Positions 10,777-24,155 of a DNA stretch of 64,000 nucleotides are shown here, in pieces. Position numbers and translations under genes: made by a program. Positions within the stretch are counted from its first letter, which is position 1. Every line of letters starts with the position of its first letter. Origin of the DNA: Dolomedes plantarius (taxonomy: Eukaryota; Arthropoda; Arachnida; Araneae; Dolomedidae); NCBI GenBank assembly GCA_907164885.2, contig OU015501.1:22036631-22100630 (forward strand), written 5' to 3'. The notes under the pieces are model-generated. The model did not search any database and had not been told where the DNA came from. It worked only from the letters and a program-made list of their open reading frames with translations.

Positions 10777-11241
10777 TCTTTCTATATATTAAAGAGAGAG
10801 AGAGTGAGAAAGGAAGGTGGTAGTATAAGAAAAGGAAGAGAAAATTTAACTCGTATAAAAAATCATGTATTATCTGTCACAGCTTGTTTGCTTTTTTTTC
10901 ATGAATTGATCGAGTGACATATATAGGTAAATGTAGAGTGAAAGAGAAAAGAAAAAAGAGAAAGAAAATGTTTCAACCGACGTAAATTATCAGAGAATTG
11001 ATAATATCTCGTAACGGTCGATTTTTCTATGGCCAAGTTTCAAACCACAGATTTTTTGTTCTGCCGTCCAGTACATTATGTACTTATACTGTCTTGGAAA
11101 TTTGAGAAAGTACTATTTTAAATTCTATCCCTGACATCTTTCTCTTCTTACTTTTGAGGCTAACGGCATAGGTCTTACTTATGTATTAATTCAAAGATGC
11201 TAATTTTTTACCAAAATATGTGCCCGACGGTCAATAATTTC
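10777..11241. other. host spacer captured in B unit 1
   Basis: This is sequence between the Helitron 3' end and the second element A insertion site. It is AT-rich with a GA tract (about 10792-10812) and a purine-rich run near 10940-10970. No gene seen. It recurs at 15408-15872 and 20037-20502 as part of the array. Confidence 0.6.
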
Positions 11242-14105
11242 TTAAGGCTGCTATGTACAAACCCCATTGGATTCGCTCACCTCAATGTTAACCTATGGAG
11301 AAAATTTGTCCACGGATTGCCGACTTCGATTCAAAGATTTTTTTTTAAAAATTGTACTCCGTCATAGAGAAAGAAATTTTACACCTGTGTACCGGTTTCG
11401 TTTTTTTTTTAAAATGCAATTAATATTTTAAAATTTAAATTATTCGGAGAAAAATCTGGTATAGTGTGTTTTAAACGCTCATAAGTTCCTTCGGTGGACG
11501 AAATTTATAAAATGAATCCGGTAGTGTACTGCAGAAAAGTTCAGGCTATCTGACAATACCAATTTTTTTTGATTATCAGCATTTATGTAGCTGTAAATAG
11601 TTGACAAAAAAAGATTTTAAAAAAAATTTGCTGAGAATTTCGTCTGTTGGGGGGGGGGATGATTGATAACTTTGACGGGACCGCCCATCACAGCGAGGGG
11701 TAGCGCACCCGACTTGCCACCGGCGAGTGAGGGGGGAAATTATTGTCTCCCCCTTGTTGGTTTCTGAAACCCCGAACTTTGGAAAACAGGAATACGAGAC
11801 AAACAAACAGAAACGATCTGGGATAAATTTATGTAACTCTTAAATGAATATCAGAAATAACTCCCCTCATGTTGGGCTCGTTGTCATACACCAGCTGTCT
11901 CAATTTTTTTTTTTTTTTAACAGATAACCAAAGTAAATATTCTTTCAAGTTCATCCTTAATTATAAGTAAACTTAAGAACGGGTAAATGGAGATCGTAAA
12001 TGCAAACTTCAAATCATTAAACTGATAAAGTAAAACAAAGAAACAGAACATAGCATTTGAGAATGATTTTTAATATGAACGATTTTTAATATGAATGATT
12101 TTTAATATGAATTTTTAATATGCCTTGACCAGCTGGTTTTGCAAGATGTTATGTAATCAAAGATAATGTGCTCAGGAGTTAAAATAAAGGCTAGGTTAAA
12201 TTTAAGAGTTGCTATTACAATCAATGTACAAAACTTTTAAGTTTAACATCTTCAATAGTTGAGGGGAAGAGAAAATTTAAGATTAAAAAATTAAGCAATT
12301 ATTAAGAATAAAAATTTAAGTTTAAAGAGTTAACTTAAAAATTTAGAGAAGGTAAGATAAGAAAAAAGGCAAGTTTAGGATAAGGTGGCCCTCAGCAAAA
12401 GAAAAAAAAGGGCCCTGTTCAGGGTCATACAATTGGTTATATGTAAACGATAAAAAAAAAGTATTGTTTAGAAATGATGCAAGATTTTTAATATGGCGTG
12501 TGGTCTCCTCGAACAGCTAAGACTGCTGCACACCTGTTTTCCATGGATGCGATGATGTTATCGATAAGACTTTGTGGAATACTGTTCCACTCATCAAGAA
12601 GTGCCATCTCCAAGTCTCGGAGAGTAAAAGGAGGCCTTAACTATATCAACTAGTTTGAAAGTATTTGCTATTATTAGTTACTATTATATTTTATCATTAT
12701 TTGTTGATAATTTCGTATTTTTACTCTGCTTCATTTTGGCACCTCTTTCAATGTCTTATCCATGGGACTCACCATATTTAGAGAAACTTAGAACAAAAAA
12801 AATCTAGCGTTTAATTATTCTAGAATTTCTACATTTGTGTCATGTGAAAACTTTTCAATAATCATGCACAGTTATTTATAGTACTTTTATATATATAACT
12901 TATATATATAGTACTTTTATATATATGTACTTTTATTATACCTATATTAGACAATTTTCTCAAGATATCGAACCTTTTCTGAAGTTTATGTGCAAGAAGT
13001 CAGTGTTTGTTTACTTTAACGCACACAAAGACGACGTCAGGAAGAATGGTTTTTAATTAAGTACATATAAATTAAAGGGAAAAAATGTAGTTCTCACTAT
13101 GTTTAGATAAAATAATTCAAAATACGTTTTAATGGCTCTCAAATTTTAGAAAATACAGATATGTTATCGCATTAAAGTTCCGAATATTATAATACACAAC
13201 AGATAAGCAGTTTTCTTTTAGACAACAAATTACTAACTTCAACAGAAGGATAAAGTAAGATGTGGCAGTTTTCGACCTGTATTCGCTTGAATTGGAATAG
13301 GTTGAAATTTGTGATAGTTGAACATAAAATATCTAAAATTGTTATTACAGTCATGTTTTATAATACATACACAGGATACTTATTAGCAGCAAATGACTGA
13401 TGATTTCCAAATGATTAAATCGAAGTTACAATTAAAGATATCTGCAATATCTCCCCGACGTGCGATGTTGCAGATATCTTTAATTTATCGGAATCCTATG
13501 AGCAATTCCTTGAAGATTCAAAGTTTTCTGAGATTATTTCATTCAAACCTAATTTCATTTTCACAGACAAATCACAATTTTTCTGTATTAAAATCCTTAA
13601 TTTACTATTGTCTGTAATGAACTCATATTAATAAATAGTTTCAAAGTACTAACTTTCTCTCTGTAGATAAGGATAATTTACAACATTGTTTCAAGACACA
13701 AAATCAGAACTTTCTTTCAGTAAAATTTATATTTTGTATATTTTGCTTTGTTTAATTTCTCGTTGATTTTGTGAAAGTCGGTCTTAATTTTACATTTATG
13801 CTTATGGCGGGACCAATCGTATCCGTGAGTAAACTCATGGCAAAATCAAGCGTAGAACCGTTTAAATTTTCGCCCGCTACAACCAGCAGTTTGCGATTTC
13901 TTTGGATTTTCTTTCGGGGATTATTTGGAAAGGCAAGGATATCGCATGACCCCCTATAGAGAGACGGTCATTACAATCCCTCAAACTGTCAACCCTAAGG
14001 GGGGTAGAATTCTCGAACTGTCAACTGGACTCCTCCCACCACAAGAGTCGGGAAGGACTGGAAATGGGAAAGGAGATATTTTATTTTAGTACATAGCCAC
14101 CTTAA
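11242..14105 (+). mobile_element. element A, copy 2
   Basis: Same structure as copy 1, with TTAA at 11242-11245 and 14102-14105. The left flank is tcaataatttc and the right flank agtgtacgag, so unlike a fresh insertion its two flanks come from two different original target sites. That is the mark of a recombinant copy. It differs from copy 1 in homopolymer lengths near 11337, 11400, 11620 and 11648. Confidence 0.85.
12488..12640 (-). pseudogene. Tc1-type transposase remnant (A copy 2)
   Basis: Same 51-codon remnant as at 7861-8013, with no difference seen in sequence or frame. Confidence 0.86.
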
Positions 14106-14649
14106 AGTGTACGAGTGCACTAAGAAAGATTTTTGAAAAATTCTTCTTAGATTTTTTAAAAATTAAAATTTTAAGCTGTTTTAGTAACTTTTTTTAAGTT
14201 TGCATTTAAAATAATAATTTGGGGGTTATAAAATTTATACCACGGGAAAGATCGCAAAAATTCCTTTAAAATGAGATCTTTTTTGAATCTTTACCTCCAT
14301 TTTCTGATTTTTGGTGAATTTTTGAAGATTAATATTTAGAATTAAATTTATTAAATGCTGATCACGTGATTTCTTTTTCTGGTACAATAAATAAATTTAT
14401 CGTCACGTGCATAACAACTAAATAGACAAAAAAAAAATTTTCTTACTAATGCGGCAGACGATTGGACATTATCCCAAAAAATATTAAAATACAGTAAAAG
14501 TACAGTAACTGTACTATATTAACTGTACTATATTCTTTAATATTTCCTATTACATTTAATTTGAATATTTTCTTCGACATTATTTTGTCTAAATATATCT
14601 CTTACGATTTTTTTATAAATATATTTTCTTGCTTTTTTCTTACATTAAT
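14106..14649 (+). mobile_element. Helitron body (B unit 2)
   Basis: Array copy of 9479-10022, the truncated Helitron body that follows element A. Confidence 0.73.
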
Positions 14650-15252
14650 AACAGTTCCGTAACTGACTGACTGACTGACTGACAGATAACGCACAGACCA
14701 AACCGCTGGACCTAAAGGGTTGAAATTTTGCATGGCGATTCTTCTTATAGCGTAGGGGTGCACTAAGAAAGATTTTTGAAAAATTCTTCTTTGATTTTTT
14801 TAAATTGAATTTTTAAGCTATTTTTGCAACATTCTTTAAAGTTTGCATTTAAAATAATAATTTGAGGGTTATAAAATTTATATCACAAGAAAGACCATAA
14901 AAATTCCTTTAAAATGAAATCTTTTTCGAATCTTTACCACCATTTTCTGATTTTTGGTGAATTTTTAAAGATTAATTTTTAGAATTTAATTTATTAAATT
15001 CTAATCACGTGGTTTCTTTTCTTTTTGTCATCCTTTAAATTAATTTTGCATCACGTGCATAACAGCGAAATAGATTGACAAAATTTTTTTTTCTTTCTAA
15101 TGGGGCAGATGATTGGACATTGTTAAAAAAAAAATATTAAAAGAAAGCAAAAGAAATGTTCTTTAAACTGTACTATATTCTTTAGTATGTTATATTAAAT
15201 TTAATTTCAATATTTCCTTCTACATTATTTTGTCTATAAAATATCCGTTATG

Positions 15253-15310
<58 letters not shown>

Positions 15311-15407
15311 TGGCATTAATTGCATACATTGACCGTTGTATTTAATTTGAATGTACTCGGAATTGAGCGTAGCACGGAATTTGAGCATAGCACGGATATT
15401 CAGCTAG
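14650..15407 (+). mobile_element. short Helitron (B unit 2)
   Basis: Array copy of 10023-10776, with CTAG at 15404-15407. The internal (TA)n tract (about 15255-15304) is longer than in unit 1. Confidence 0.73.
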
Positions 15408-15872
15408 TCTTTCTATATATTAAAGAGAGAGAGAGTGAGAAAGGAAGGTGGTAGTATAAGAAAAGGAAGAGAAAATTTAACTCGTATAAAAAATCATGTA
15501 TTATCTGTCACAGCTTGTTTGCTTTTTTTTCATGAATTGATCGAGTGACATATATAGGTAAATGTAGAGTGAAAGAGAAAAGAAAAAAGAGAAAGAAAAT
15601 GTTTCAACCGACGTAAATTATCAGAGAATTGATAATATCTCGTAACGGTCGATTTTTCTATGGCCAAGTTTCAAACCACAGATTTTTTGTTCTGCCGTCC
15701 AGTACATTATGTACTTATACTGTCTTGGAAATTTGAGAAAGTACTATTTTAAATTCTATCCCTGACATCTTTCTCTTCTTACTTTTGAGGCTAACGGCAT
15801 AGGTCTTACTTATGTATTAATTCAAAGATGCTAATTTTTTACCAAAATATGTGCCCGACGGTCAATAATTTC
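15408..15872. other. host spacer captured in B unit 2
   Basis: Array copy of 10777-11241. No gene. Confidence 0.6.
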
Positions 15873-18736
15873 TTAAGGCTGCTATGTACAAACCCCATTG
15901 GATTCGCTCACCTCAATGTTAACCTATGGAGAAAATTTGTCCACGGATTGCCGACTTCGATTCAAAGATTTTTTTTTAAAAATTGTACTCCGTCATAGAG
16001 AAAGAAATTTTACACCTGTGTACCGGTTTCGTTTTTTTTTTAAAATGCAATTAATATTTTAAAATTTAAATTATTCGGAGAAAAATCTGGTATAGTGTGT
16101 TTTAAACGCTCATAAGTTCCTTCGGTGGACGAAATTTATAAAATGAATCCGGTAGTGTACTGCAGAAAAGTTCAGGCTATCTGACAATACCAATTTTTTT
16201 TGATTATCAGCATTTATGTAGCTGTAAATAGTTGACAAAAAAAGATTTTAAAAAAAATTTGCTGAGAATTTCGTCTGTTGGGGGGGGGGATGATTGATAA
16301 CTTTGACGGGACCGCCCATCACAGCGAGGGGTAGCGCACCCGACTTGCCACCGGCGAGTGAGGGGGGAAATTATTGTCTCCCCCTTGTTGGTTTCTGAAA
16401 CCCCGAACTTTGGAAAACAGGAATACGAGACAAACAAACAGAAACGATCTGGGATAAATTTATGTAACTCTTAAATGAATATCAGAAATAACTCCCCTCA
16501 TGTTGGGCTCGTTGTCATACACCAGCTGTCTCAATTTTTTTTTTTTTTTAACAGATAACCAAAGTAAATATTCTTTCAAGTTCATCCTTAATTATAAGTA
16601 AACTTAAGAACGGGTAAATGGAGATCGTAAATGCAAACTTCAAATCATTAAACTGATAAAGTAAAACAAAGAAACAGAACATAGCATTTGAGAATGATTT
16701 TTAATATGAACGATTTTTAATATGAATGATTTTTAATATGAATTTTTAATATGCCTTGACCAGCTGGTTTTGCAAGATGTTATGTAATCAAAGATAATGT
16801 GCTCAGGAGTTAAAATAAAGGCTAGGTTAAATTTAAGAGTTGCTATTACAATCAATGTACAAAACTTTTAAGTTTAACATCTTCAATAGTTGAGGGGAAG
16901 AGAAAATTTAAGATTAAAAAATTAAGCAATTATTAAGAATAAAAATTTAAGTTTAAAGAGTTAACTTAAAAATTTAGAGAAGGTAAGATAAGAAAAAAGG
17001 CAAGTTTAGGATAAGGTGGCCCTCAGCAAAAGAAAAAAAAGGGCCCTGTTCAGGGTCATACAATTGGTTATATGTAAACGATAAAAAAAAAGTATTGTTT
17101 AGAAATGATGCAAGATTTTTAATATGGCGTGTGGTCTCCTCGAACAGCTAAGACTGCTGCACACCTGTTTTCCATGGATGCGATGATGTTATCGATAAGA
17201 CTTTGTGGAATACTGTTCCACTCATCAAGAAGTGCCATCTCCAAGTCTCGGAGAGTAAAAGGAGGCCTTAACTATATCAACTAGTTTGAAAGTATTTGCT
17301 ATTATTAGTTACTATTATATTTTATCATTATTTGTTGATAATTTCGTATTTTTACTCTGCTTCATTTTGGCACCTCTTTCAATGTCTTATCCATGGGACT
17401 CACCATATTTAGAGAAACTTAGAACAAAAAAAATCTAGCGTTTAATTATTCTAGAATTTCTACATTTGTGTCATGTGAAAACTTTTCAATAATCATGCAC
17501 AGTTATTTATAGTACTTTTATATATATAACTTATATATATAGTACTTTTATATATATGTACTTTTATTATACCTATATTAGACAATTTTCTCAAGATATC
17601 GAACCTTTTCTGAAGTTTATGTGCAAGAAGTCAGTGTTTGTTTACTTTAACGCACACAAAGACGACGTCAGGAAGAATGGTTTTTAATTAAGTACATATA
17701 AATTAAAGGGAAAAAATGTAGTTCTCACTATGTTTAGATAAAATAATTCAAAATACGTTTTAATGGCTCTCAAATTTTAGAAAATACAGATATGTTATCG
17801 CATTAAAGTTCCGAATATTATAATACACAACAGATAAGCAGTTTTCTTTTAGACAACAAATTACTAACTTCAACAGAAGGATAAAGTAAGATGTGGCAGT
17901 TTTCGACCTGTATTCGCTTGAATTGGAATAGGTTGAAATTTGTGATAGTTGAACATAAAATATCTAAAATTGTTATTACAGTCATGTTTTATAATACATA
18001 CACAGGATACTTATTAGCAGCAAATGACTGATGATTTCCAAATGATTAAATCGAAGTTACAATTAAAGATATCTGCAATATCTCCCCGACGTGCGATGTT
18101 GCAGATATCTTTAATTTATCGGAATCCTATGAGCAATTCCTTGAAGATTCAAAGTTTTCTGAGATTATTTCATTCAAACCTAATTTCATTTTCACAGACA
18201 AATCACAATTTTTCTGTATTAAAATCCTTAATTTACTATTGTCTGTAATGAACTCATATTAATAAATAGTTTCAAAGTACTAACTTTCTCTCTGTAGATA
18301 AGGATAATTTACAACATTGTTTCAAGACACAAAATCAGAACTTTCTTTCAGTAAAATTTATATTTTGTATATTTTGCTTTGTTTAATTTCTCGTTGATTT
18401 TGTGAAAGTCGGTCTTAATTTTACATTTATGCTTATGGCGGGACCAATCGTATCCGTGAGTAAACTCATGGCAAAATCAAGCGTAGAACCGTTTAAATTT
18501 TCGCCCGCTACAACCAGCAGTTTGCGATTTCTTTGGATTTTCTTTCGGGGATTATTTGGAAAGGCAAGGATATCGCATGACCCCCTATAGAGAGACGGTC
18601 ATTACAATCCCTCAAACTGTCAACCCTAAGGGGGGTAGAATTCTCGAACTGTCAACTGGACTCCTCCCACCACAAGAGTCGGGAAGGACTGGAAATGGGA
18701 AAGGAGATATTTTATTTTAGTACATAGCCACCTTAA
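15873..18736 (+). mobile_element. element A, copy 3
   Basis: Recombinant copy with TTAA at 15873-15876 and 18733-18736. It has the same flanks as copy 2 and is practically identical to it. Confidence 0.85.
17119..17271 (-). pseudogene. Tc1-type transposase remnant (A copy 3)
   Basis: Same remnant as at 7861-8013. Confidence 0.86.
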
Positions 18737-19280
18737 AGTGTACGAGTGCACTAAGAAAGATTTTTGAAAAATTCTTCTTAGATTTTTTAAAAATTAAAAT
18801 TTTAAGCTGTTTTAGTAACTTTTTTTAAGTTTGCATTTAAAATAATAATTTGGGGGTTATAAAATTTATACCACGGGAAAGATCGCAAAAATTCCTTTAA
18901 AATGAGATCTTTTTTGAATCTTTACCTCCATTTTCTGATTTTTGGTGAATTTTTGAAGATTAATATTTAGAATTAAATTTATTAAATGCTGATCACGTGA
19001 TTTCTTTTTCTGGTACAATAAATAAATTTATCGTCACGTGCATAACAACTAAATAGACAAAAAAAAAATTTTCTTACTAATGCGGCAGACGATTGGACAT
19101 TATCCCAAAAAATATTAAAATACAGTAAAAGTACAGTAACTGTACTATATTAACTGTACTATATTCTTTAATATTTCCTATTACATTTAATTTGAATATT
19201 TTCTTCGACATTATTTTGTCTAAATATATCTCTTACGATTTTTTTATAAATATATTTTCTTGCTTTTTTCTTACATTAAT
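18737..19280 (+). mobile_element. Helitron body (B unit 3)
   Basis: Array copy of 9479-10022. Confidence 0.73.
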
Positions 19281-19883
19281 AACAGTTCCGTAACTGACTG
19301 ACTGACTGACTGACAGATAACGCACAGACCAAACCGCTGGACCTAAAGGGTTGAAATTTTGCATGGCGATTCTTCTTATAGCGTAGGGGTGCACTAAGAA
19401 AGATTTTTGAAAAATTCTTCTTTGATTTTTTTAAATTGAATTTTTAAGCTATTTTTGCAACATTCTTTAAAGTTTGCATTTAAAATAATAATTTGAGGGT
19501 TATAAAATTTATATCACAAGAAAGACCATAAAAATTCCTTTAAAATGAAATCTTTTTCGAATCTTTACCACCATTTTCTGATTTTTGGTGAATTTTTAAA
19601 GATTAATTTTTAGAATTTAATTTATTAAATTCTAATCACGTGGTTTCTTTTCTTTTTGTCATCCTTTAAATTAATTTTGCATCACGTGCATAACAGCGAA
19701 ATAGATTGACAAAATTTTTTTTTCTTTCTAATGGGGCAGATGATTGGACATTGTTAAAAAAAAAATATTAAAAGAAAGCAAAAGAAATGTTCTTTAAACT
19801 GTACTATATTCTTTAGTATGTTATATTAAATTTAATTTCAATATTTCCTTCTACATTATTTTGTCTATAAAATATCCGTTATG

Positions 19884-19939
<56 letters not shown>

Positions 19940-20036
19940 TGGCATTAATTGCATACATTGACCGTTGTATTTAATTTGAATGTACTCGGAATTGAGCGTA
20001 GCACGGAATTTGAGCATAGCACGGATATTCAGCTAG
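19281..20036 (+). mobile_element. short Helitron (B unit 3)
   Basis: Array copy of 10023-10776, with CTAG at 20033-20036 and a (TA)n tract at about 19887-19934. Confidence 0.73.
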
Positions 20037-20502
20037 TCTTTCTATATATTAAAGAGAGAGAGAGTGAGAAAGGAAGGTGGTAGTATAAGAAAAGGAAGAG
20101 AAAATTTAACTCGTATAAAAAATCATGTATTATCTGTCACAGCTTGTTTGCTTTTTTTTCATGAATTGATCGAGTGACATATATAGGTAAATGTAGAGTG
20201 AAAGAGAAAAGAAAAAAGAGAAAGAAAATGTTTCAACCGACGTAAATTATCAGAGAATTGATAATATCTCGTAACGGTCGATTTTTCTATGGCCAAGTTT
20301 CAAACCACAGATTTTTTGTTCTGCCTGTCCAGTACATTATGTACTTATACTGTCTTGGAAATTTGAGAAAGTACTATTTTAAATTCTATCCCTGACATCT
20401 TTCTCTTCTTACTTTTGAGGCTAACGGCATAGGTCTTACTTATGTATTAATTCAAAGATGCTAATTTTTTACCAAAATATGTGCCCGACGGTCAATAATT
20501 TC
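20037..20502. other. host spacer captured in B unit 3
   Basis: Array copy of 10777-11241, with one extra base (ctgcctgtcc instead of ctgccgtcc, near 20325), the only non-homopolymer difference noticed among the spacers. Confidence 0.6.
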
Positions 20503-23368
20503 TTAAGGCTGCTATGTACAAACCCCATTGGATTCGCTCACCTCAATGTTAACCTATGGAGAAAATTTGTCCACGGATTGCCGACTTCGATTCAAAGATT
20601 TTTTTTTAAAAATTGTACTCCGTCATAGAGAAAGAAATTTTACACCTGTGTACCGGTTTCGTTTTTTTTTTTAAAATGCAATTAATATTTTAAAATTTAA
20701 ATTATTCGGAGAAAAATCTGGTATAGTGTGTTTTAAACGCTCATAAGTTCCTTCGGTGGACGAAATTTATAAAATGAATCCGGTAGTGTACTGCAGAAAA
20801 GTTCAGGCTATCTGACAATACCAATTTTTTTTGATTATCAGCATTTATGTAGCTGTAAATAGTTGACAAAAAAAGATTTTAAAAAAAAATTTGCTGAGAA
20901 TTTCGTCTGTTGGGGGGGGGGATGATTGATAACTTTGACGGGACCGCCCATCACAGCGAGGGGTAGCGCACCCGACTTGCCACCGGCGAGTGAGGGGGGA
21001 AATTATTGTCTCCCCCTTGTTGGTTTCTGAAACCCCGAACTTTGGAAAACAGGAATACGAGACAAACAAACAGAAACGATCTGGGATAAATTTATGTAAC
21101 TCTTAAATGAATATCAGAAATAACTCCCCTCATGTTGGGCTCGTTGTCATACACCAGCTGTCTCAATTTTTTTTTTTTTTTAACAGATAACCAAAGTAAA
21201 TATTCTTTCAAGTTCATCCTTAATTATAAGTAAACTTAAGAACGGGTAAATGGAGATCGTAAATGCAAACTTCAAATCATTAAACTGATAAAGTAAAACA
21301 AAGAAACAGAACATAGCATTTGAGAATGATTTTTAATATGAACGATTTTTAATATGAATGATTTTTAATATGAATTTTTAATATGCCTTGACCAGCTGGT
21401 TTTGCAAGATGTTATGTAATCAAAGATAATGTGCTCAGGAGTTAAAATAAAGGCTAGGTTAAATTTAAGAGTTGCTATTACAATCAATGTACAAAACTTT
21501 TAAGTTTAACATCTTCAATAGTTGAGGGGAAGAGAAAATTTAAGATTAAAAAATTAAGCAATTATTAAGAATAAAAATTTAAGTTTAAAGAGTTAACTTA
21601 AAAATTTAGAGAAGGTAAGATAAGAAAAAAGGCAAGTTTAGGATAAGGTGGCCCTCAGCAAAAGAAAAAAAAGGGCCCTGTTCAGGGTCATACAATTGGT
21701 TATATGTAAACGATAAAAAAAAAGTATTGTTTAGAAATGATGCAAGATTTTTAATATGGCGTGTGGTCTCCTCGAACAGCTAAGACTGCTGCACACCTGT
21801 TTTCCATGGATGCGATGATGTTATCGATAAGACTTTGTGGAATACTGTTCCACTCATCAAGAAGTGCCATCTCCAAGTCTCGGAGAGTAAAAGGAGGCCT
21901 TAACTATATCAACTAGTTTGAAAGTATTTGCTATTATTAGTTACTATTATATTTTATCATTATTTGTTGATAATTTCGTATTTTTACTCTGCTTCATTTT
22001 GGCACCTCTTTCAATGTCTTATCCATGGGACTCACCATATTTAGAGAAACTTAGAACAAAAAAAATCTAGCGTTTAATTATTCTAGAATTTCTACATTTG
22101 TGTCATGTGAAAACTTTTCAATAATCATGCACAGTTATTTATAGTACTTTTATATATATAACTTATATATATAGTACTTTTATATATATGTACTTTTATT
22201 ATACCTATATTAGACAATTTTCTCAAGATATCGAACCTTTTCTGAAGTTTATGTGCAAGAAGTCAGTGTTTGTTTACTTTAACGCACACAAAGACGACGT
22301 CAGGAAGAATGGTTTTTAATTAAGTACATATAAATTAAAGGGAAAAAATGTAGTTCTCACTATGTTTAGATAAAATAATTCAAAATACGTTTTAATGGCT
22401 CTCAAATTTTAGAAAATACAGATATGTTATCGCATTAAAGTTCCGAATATTATAATACACAACAGATAAGCAGTTTTCTTTTAGACAACAAATTACTAAC
22501 TTCAACAGAAGGATAAAGTAAGATGTGGCAGTTTTCGACCTGTATTCGCTTGAATTGGAATAGGTTGAAATTTGTGATAGTTGAACATAAAATATCTAAA
22601 ATTGTTATTACAGTCATGTTTTATAATACATACACAGGATACTTATTAGCAGCAAATGACTGATGATTTCCAAATGATTAAATCGAAGTTACAATTAAAG
22701 ATATCTGCAATATCTCCCCGACGTGCGATGTTGCAGATATCTTTAATTTATCGGAATCCTATGAGCAATTCCTTGAAGATTCAAAGTTTTCTGAGATTAT
22801 TTCATTCAAACCTAATTTCATTTTCACAGACAAATCACAATTTTTCTGTATTAAAATCCTTAATTTACTATTGTCTGTAATGAACTCATATTAATAAATA
22901 GTTTCAAAGTACTAACTTTCTCTCTGTAGATAAGGATAATTTACAACATTGTTTCAAGACACAAAATCAGAACTTTCTTTCAGTAAAATTTATATTTTGT
23001 ATATTTTGCTTTGTTTAATTTCTCGTTGATTTTGTGAAAGTCGGTCTTAATTTTACATTTATGCTTATGGCGGGACCAATCGTATCCGTGAGTAAACTCA
23101 TGGCAAAATCAAGCGTAGAACCGTTTAAATTTTCGCCCGCTACAACCAGCAGTTTGCGATTTCTTTGGATTTTCTTTCGGGGATTATTTGGAAAGGCAAG
23201 GATATCGCATGACCCCCTATAGAGAGACGGTCATTACAATCCCTCAAACTGTCAACCCTAAGGGGGGTAGAATTCTCGAACTGTCAACTGGACTCCTCCC
23301 ACCACAAGAGTCGGGAAGGACTGGAAATGGGAAAGGAGATATTTTATTTTAGTACATAGCCACCTTAA
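20503..23368 (+). mobile_element. element A, copy 4 (right edge of array)
   Basis: TTAA at 20503-20506 and 23365-23368. Its left flank tcaataatttc and right flank gataaggtgatac are the two sides of one original insertion site, because both occur only once outside the array logic. The copy therefore keeps the right junction of the ancestral second element A. Confidence 0.85.
21751..21903 (-). pseudogene. Tc1-type transposase remnant (A copy 4)
   Basis: Same remnant as at 7861-8013. Confidence 0.86.
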
Positions 23369-23865
23369 GATAAGGTGATACTTCAAAATCTGTCTGCCTC
23401 AGCTATATTTTTAAGTACCGATCAATCGAGCATTACCCAGTTATCCTATTCTGGCTATGATAGAAAATTTATTTTGAATACATTTCTTACAAAATTTTTG
23501 CTTTTATTTACTCATAGTGGGTTCATATTTCATGAAGACGTTTAGTATTTTTATTTTGTCCGAGGGAATTCCTTCTAACGTTCCAACTGATTTCACAAGA
23601 GAAATCGACCCTCTTTTGAATTGAAAGATACAACTAAAATATGAGAGATTCTCTGATACACTTTCACGCTAAAGTTTGCTCCACACATTTACGAATCTGT
23701 GAAACGTAATAGTCCTTTACCCATTGCTCTGCATTCTGCTACCCTTCTATAATTACTAAGAGCTTTTATTTGAACACCACCTGCACTTTTTTTCTGAAAG
23801 AGGATGCTAAAGAAAAAAAAATTAAAAATCTCTTGATCTTCATTTTGGAGATGAAGGAATTTTTC
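23369..23865. other. unique AT-rich flank right of the array
   Basis: No gene or repeat end recognised. Confidence 0.45.
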
Positions 23866-24155
23866 GTAGTAATTTTTAACAGTTTATGCAAATAAAAAGC
23901 AAAGTTAGGCCAAAAATTTTATGACTCTTTTTAAGGAGTAAAATTAAGCGTAAGATTGCAGACGTAGATATATAGTAAAAAAGAAAAAATATGAAAATTA
24001 TTTCTACGTTTTTGGTTGTAATTTTTAACAGTTTATACAGATAAAAAGCAAAGTTAGGATAAAAATGTTTTGACTCTTTTTAAGGAGTAAAATTATGCGT
24101 AAGATTGCAGTCGTAGATATAAAAGAAAAAAGAAAAAAATGAAAATTATTACTAC
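23866..24155 (+). repeat. tandem duplication, about 149-bp unit, two copies
   Basis: Two adjacent, mildly diverged copies begin GTAATTTTTAACAGTTTAT at about 23869 and 24018. They share the inner blocks AAAAAGCAAAGTTAGG, GACTCTTTTTAAGGAGTAAA and GCGTAAGATTGCAG. No frame is conserved. Confidence 0.8.

Larger units (their letters stand above)
6613..23368. repeat. tandem array A-B-A-B-A-B-A, period about 4.63 kb
   Basis: Four copies of a 2.86-kb TTAA element (A: 6613-9478, 11242-14105, 15873-18736, 20503-23368) alternate with three copies of a 1.76-kb segment (B: 9479-11241, 14106-15872, 18737-20502). Outer junctions are unique: the first A has the Helitron 5' end on its left, and the last A has new sequence (gataaggtgatac) on its right. 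All inner junctions are identical. This is the product expected if two direct copies of A flanking one B recombined unequally, repeatedly. Differences seen between units are nearly all homopolymer or (TA)n length, plus one inserted base near 20325, so the array is very young or reflects the assembly. No gene is carried. Confidence 0.93.

Noticed and set aside
6613..23368. rDNA, histone or other gene array
   Set aside because: The 4.63-kb units contain only transposon sequence and no conserved rRNA or protein sequence.
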